Below, piece by piece: positions 63,461 to 64,000 of a DNA stretch of 64,000 nucleotides; positions within the stretch are counted from its first letter, which is position 1, and every line of letters begins with the position of its first letter. The translations under genes and the position numbers were made by a program. The notes below the pieces were generated by a model, which did not search any database, was not told where the DNA came from, and saw only the letters and a list, made by a program, of their open reading frames with translations. The stretch is from Cliona cf. orientalis (taxonomy: Eukaryota > Porifera > Demospongiae > Clionaida > Clionaidae): assembly GCA_963930775.1 (NCBI GenBank), contig OZ005697.1, positions 5,044,292-5,108,291 on the forward strand. The letters are read 5' to 3'.

Positions 63461-63725
63461 CTATACATCCCTACGCTCGCTTTTTTAAGTAGCATGGGGA
63501 TCATAAATGAGTGACAGGGTAAATTTCTCCCACATGTAAGTCAAGAATACTTCAAGCATAGCATGACTTGAATAAGTCGACATCAACAGGTCTGTAGAAA
63601 AGCAAGCGTAGGGATGTATGGTGGTTGTGATTATCTCTTATCCCTAAAAATTTTGTTTGTGTACTTTTTGGCATTGCCATCCCTACTTCATCCTTCTATT
63701 TTATTCAATCGTTTTTATACTTGTA
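63461..63725 (+). mobile_element. Composite element, copy 8 (arm/spacer remnant)
   Basis: A short left-arm stub (CTATACATCCCTACGCTCGC at 63462), a spacer in the majority orientation and a full right arm (63600-63725) ending TTTTTATACTTGT. Body and stem-loop end absent. Confidence 0.75.
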
Positions 63726-64000
63726 ATACATAATATATATAACCTTACTACACTGCATGTATAGGTACATACAGTGATCCTCACAGAAATAAACAAAAAG
63801 CTTGAAACACTGAAATTTCACAAAATATTACAGTACGTCAATTTGGCCAATAGAATTATTCTATAATAAGAAATGTGACACCACATCCCCAATAGCTACA
63901 TGTACACAATCATTTAGACATGACATGTACATACATGGTGTATGGTCAAGAGTAAATTAGCCATAAGTGTAGAAGTATATGTACTCCAGACCCAGTGCAA

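Noticed and set aside
61897-64000. Missing SKIV2L N-terminal exons
   Set aside because: I looked on the minus strand for the conserved TDPWSLL-like and tryptophan-rich N-terminal segments and saw none; the region is mostly repeats.
1-64000. tRNA, rRNA or other structured RNA genes
   Set aside because: No convincing A/B boxes with cloverleaf, nor rRNA or snRNA sequence, were recognised by eye; a covariance-model scan would be needed to exclude diverged ones.

Overview
The window looks like nuclear DNA of an invertebrate animal. It is AT-rich, its genes are split into many short exons with canonical GT/AG junctions, and there are no bacterial-style operons. Two conserved animal genes can be read: a tectonic-family gene (transition-zone protein of cilia, + strand, exons 4161-8455) and SKIV2L, the Ski2 RNA helicase of the cytoplasmic SKI/exosome RNA-decay machinery (- strand, 25 exons between 61896 and 9370). 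They converge tail to tail, 914 bp apart. A marine invertebrate, perhaps a sponge, is my guess from the transposon types; nothing in the sequence names the species.

The SKIV2L exon chain is unusually complete. All 25 exons join in a consistent reading phase to give about 1,075 residues, from an IPPGF motif in the N-terminal region to the natural stop. Only the extreme N-terminus lies beyond the window or was not recognised. About 3.2 kb of coding sequence is spread over 52.5 kb. The introns, up to 11.6 kb, are mostly transposable elements. The tectonic gene lacks its 5' exons here, and one internal junction (after 7188) does not keep phase.

Layout. 1-4160: a truncated composite element, a broken tyrosine-recombinase-like gene (Crypton/DUF3504 type) split by a small transposon, and repeats. 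4161-8455: tectonic. 9370-9622: last two SKIV2L exons. 9623-21207: one intron with three composite elements, a MULE transposon with a broken FLYWCH/MULE transposase, and other repeats. 21208-21462: exons. 21463-28371: a composite element and a four-deep nest of elements with BEN-like gene remains. 28372-37820: exons separated by repeats, including a composite element with a 113-bp minisatellite. 37821-47122: palindromes, a pogo/Tigger transposase pseudogene, a telomere-motif MITE and a CATGCATG-rich element. 47123-55343: helicase-core exons and a truncated DIRS-like retrotransposon. 55344-64000: more MITEs, an inverted copy of the CATGCATG element, the last composite copies and the two most 5' recognised exons.

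The most interesting non-genic signal is a repeated composite element (six long copies, several fragments). It has a terminal stem-loop whose stem is kept while its loop varies, and a pair of roughly 110-bp inverted arms around a spacer that lies in opposite orientations in different copies. I do not recognise it as a named family.
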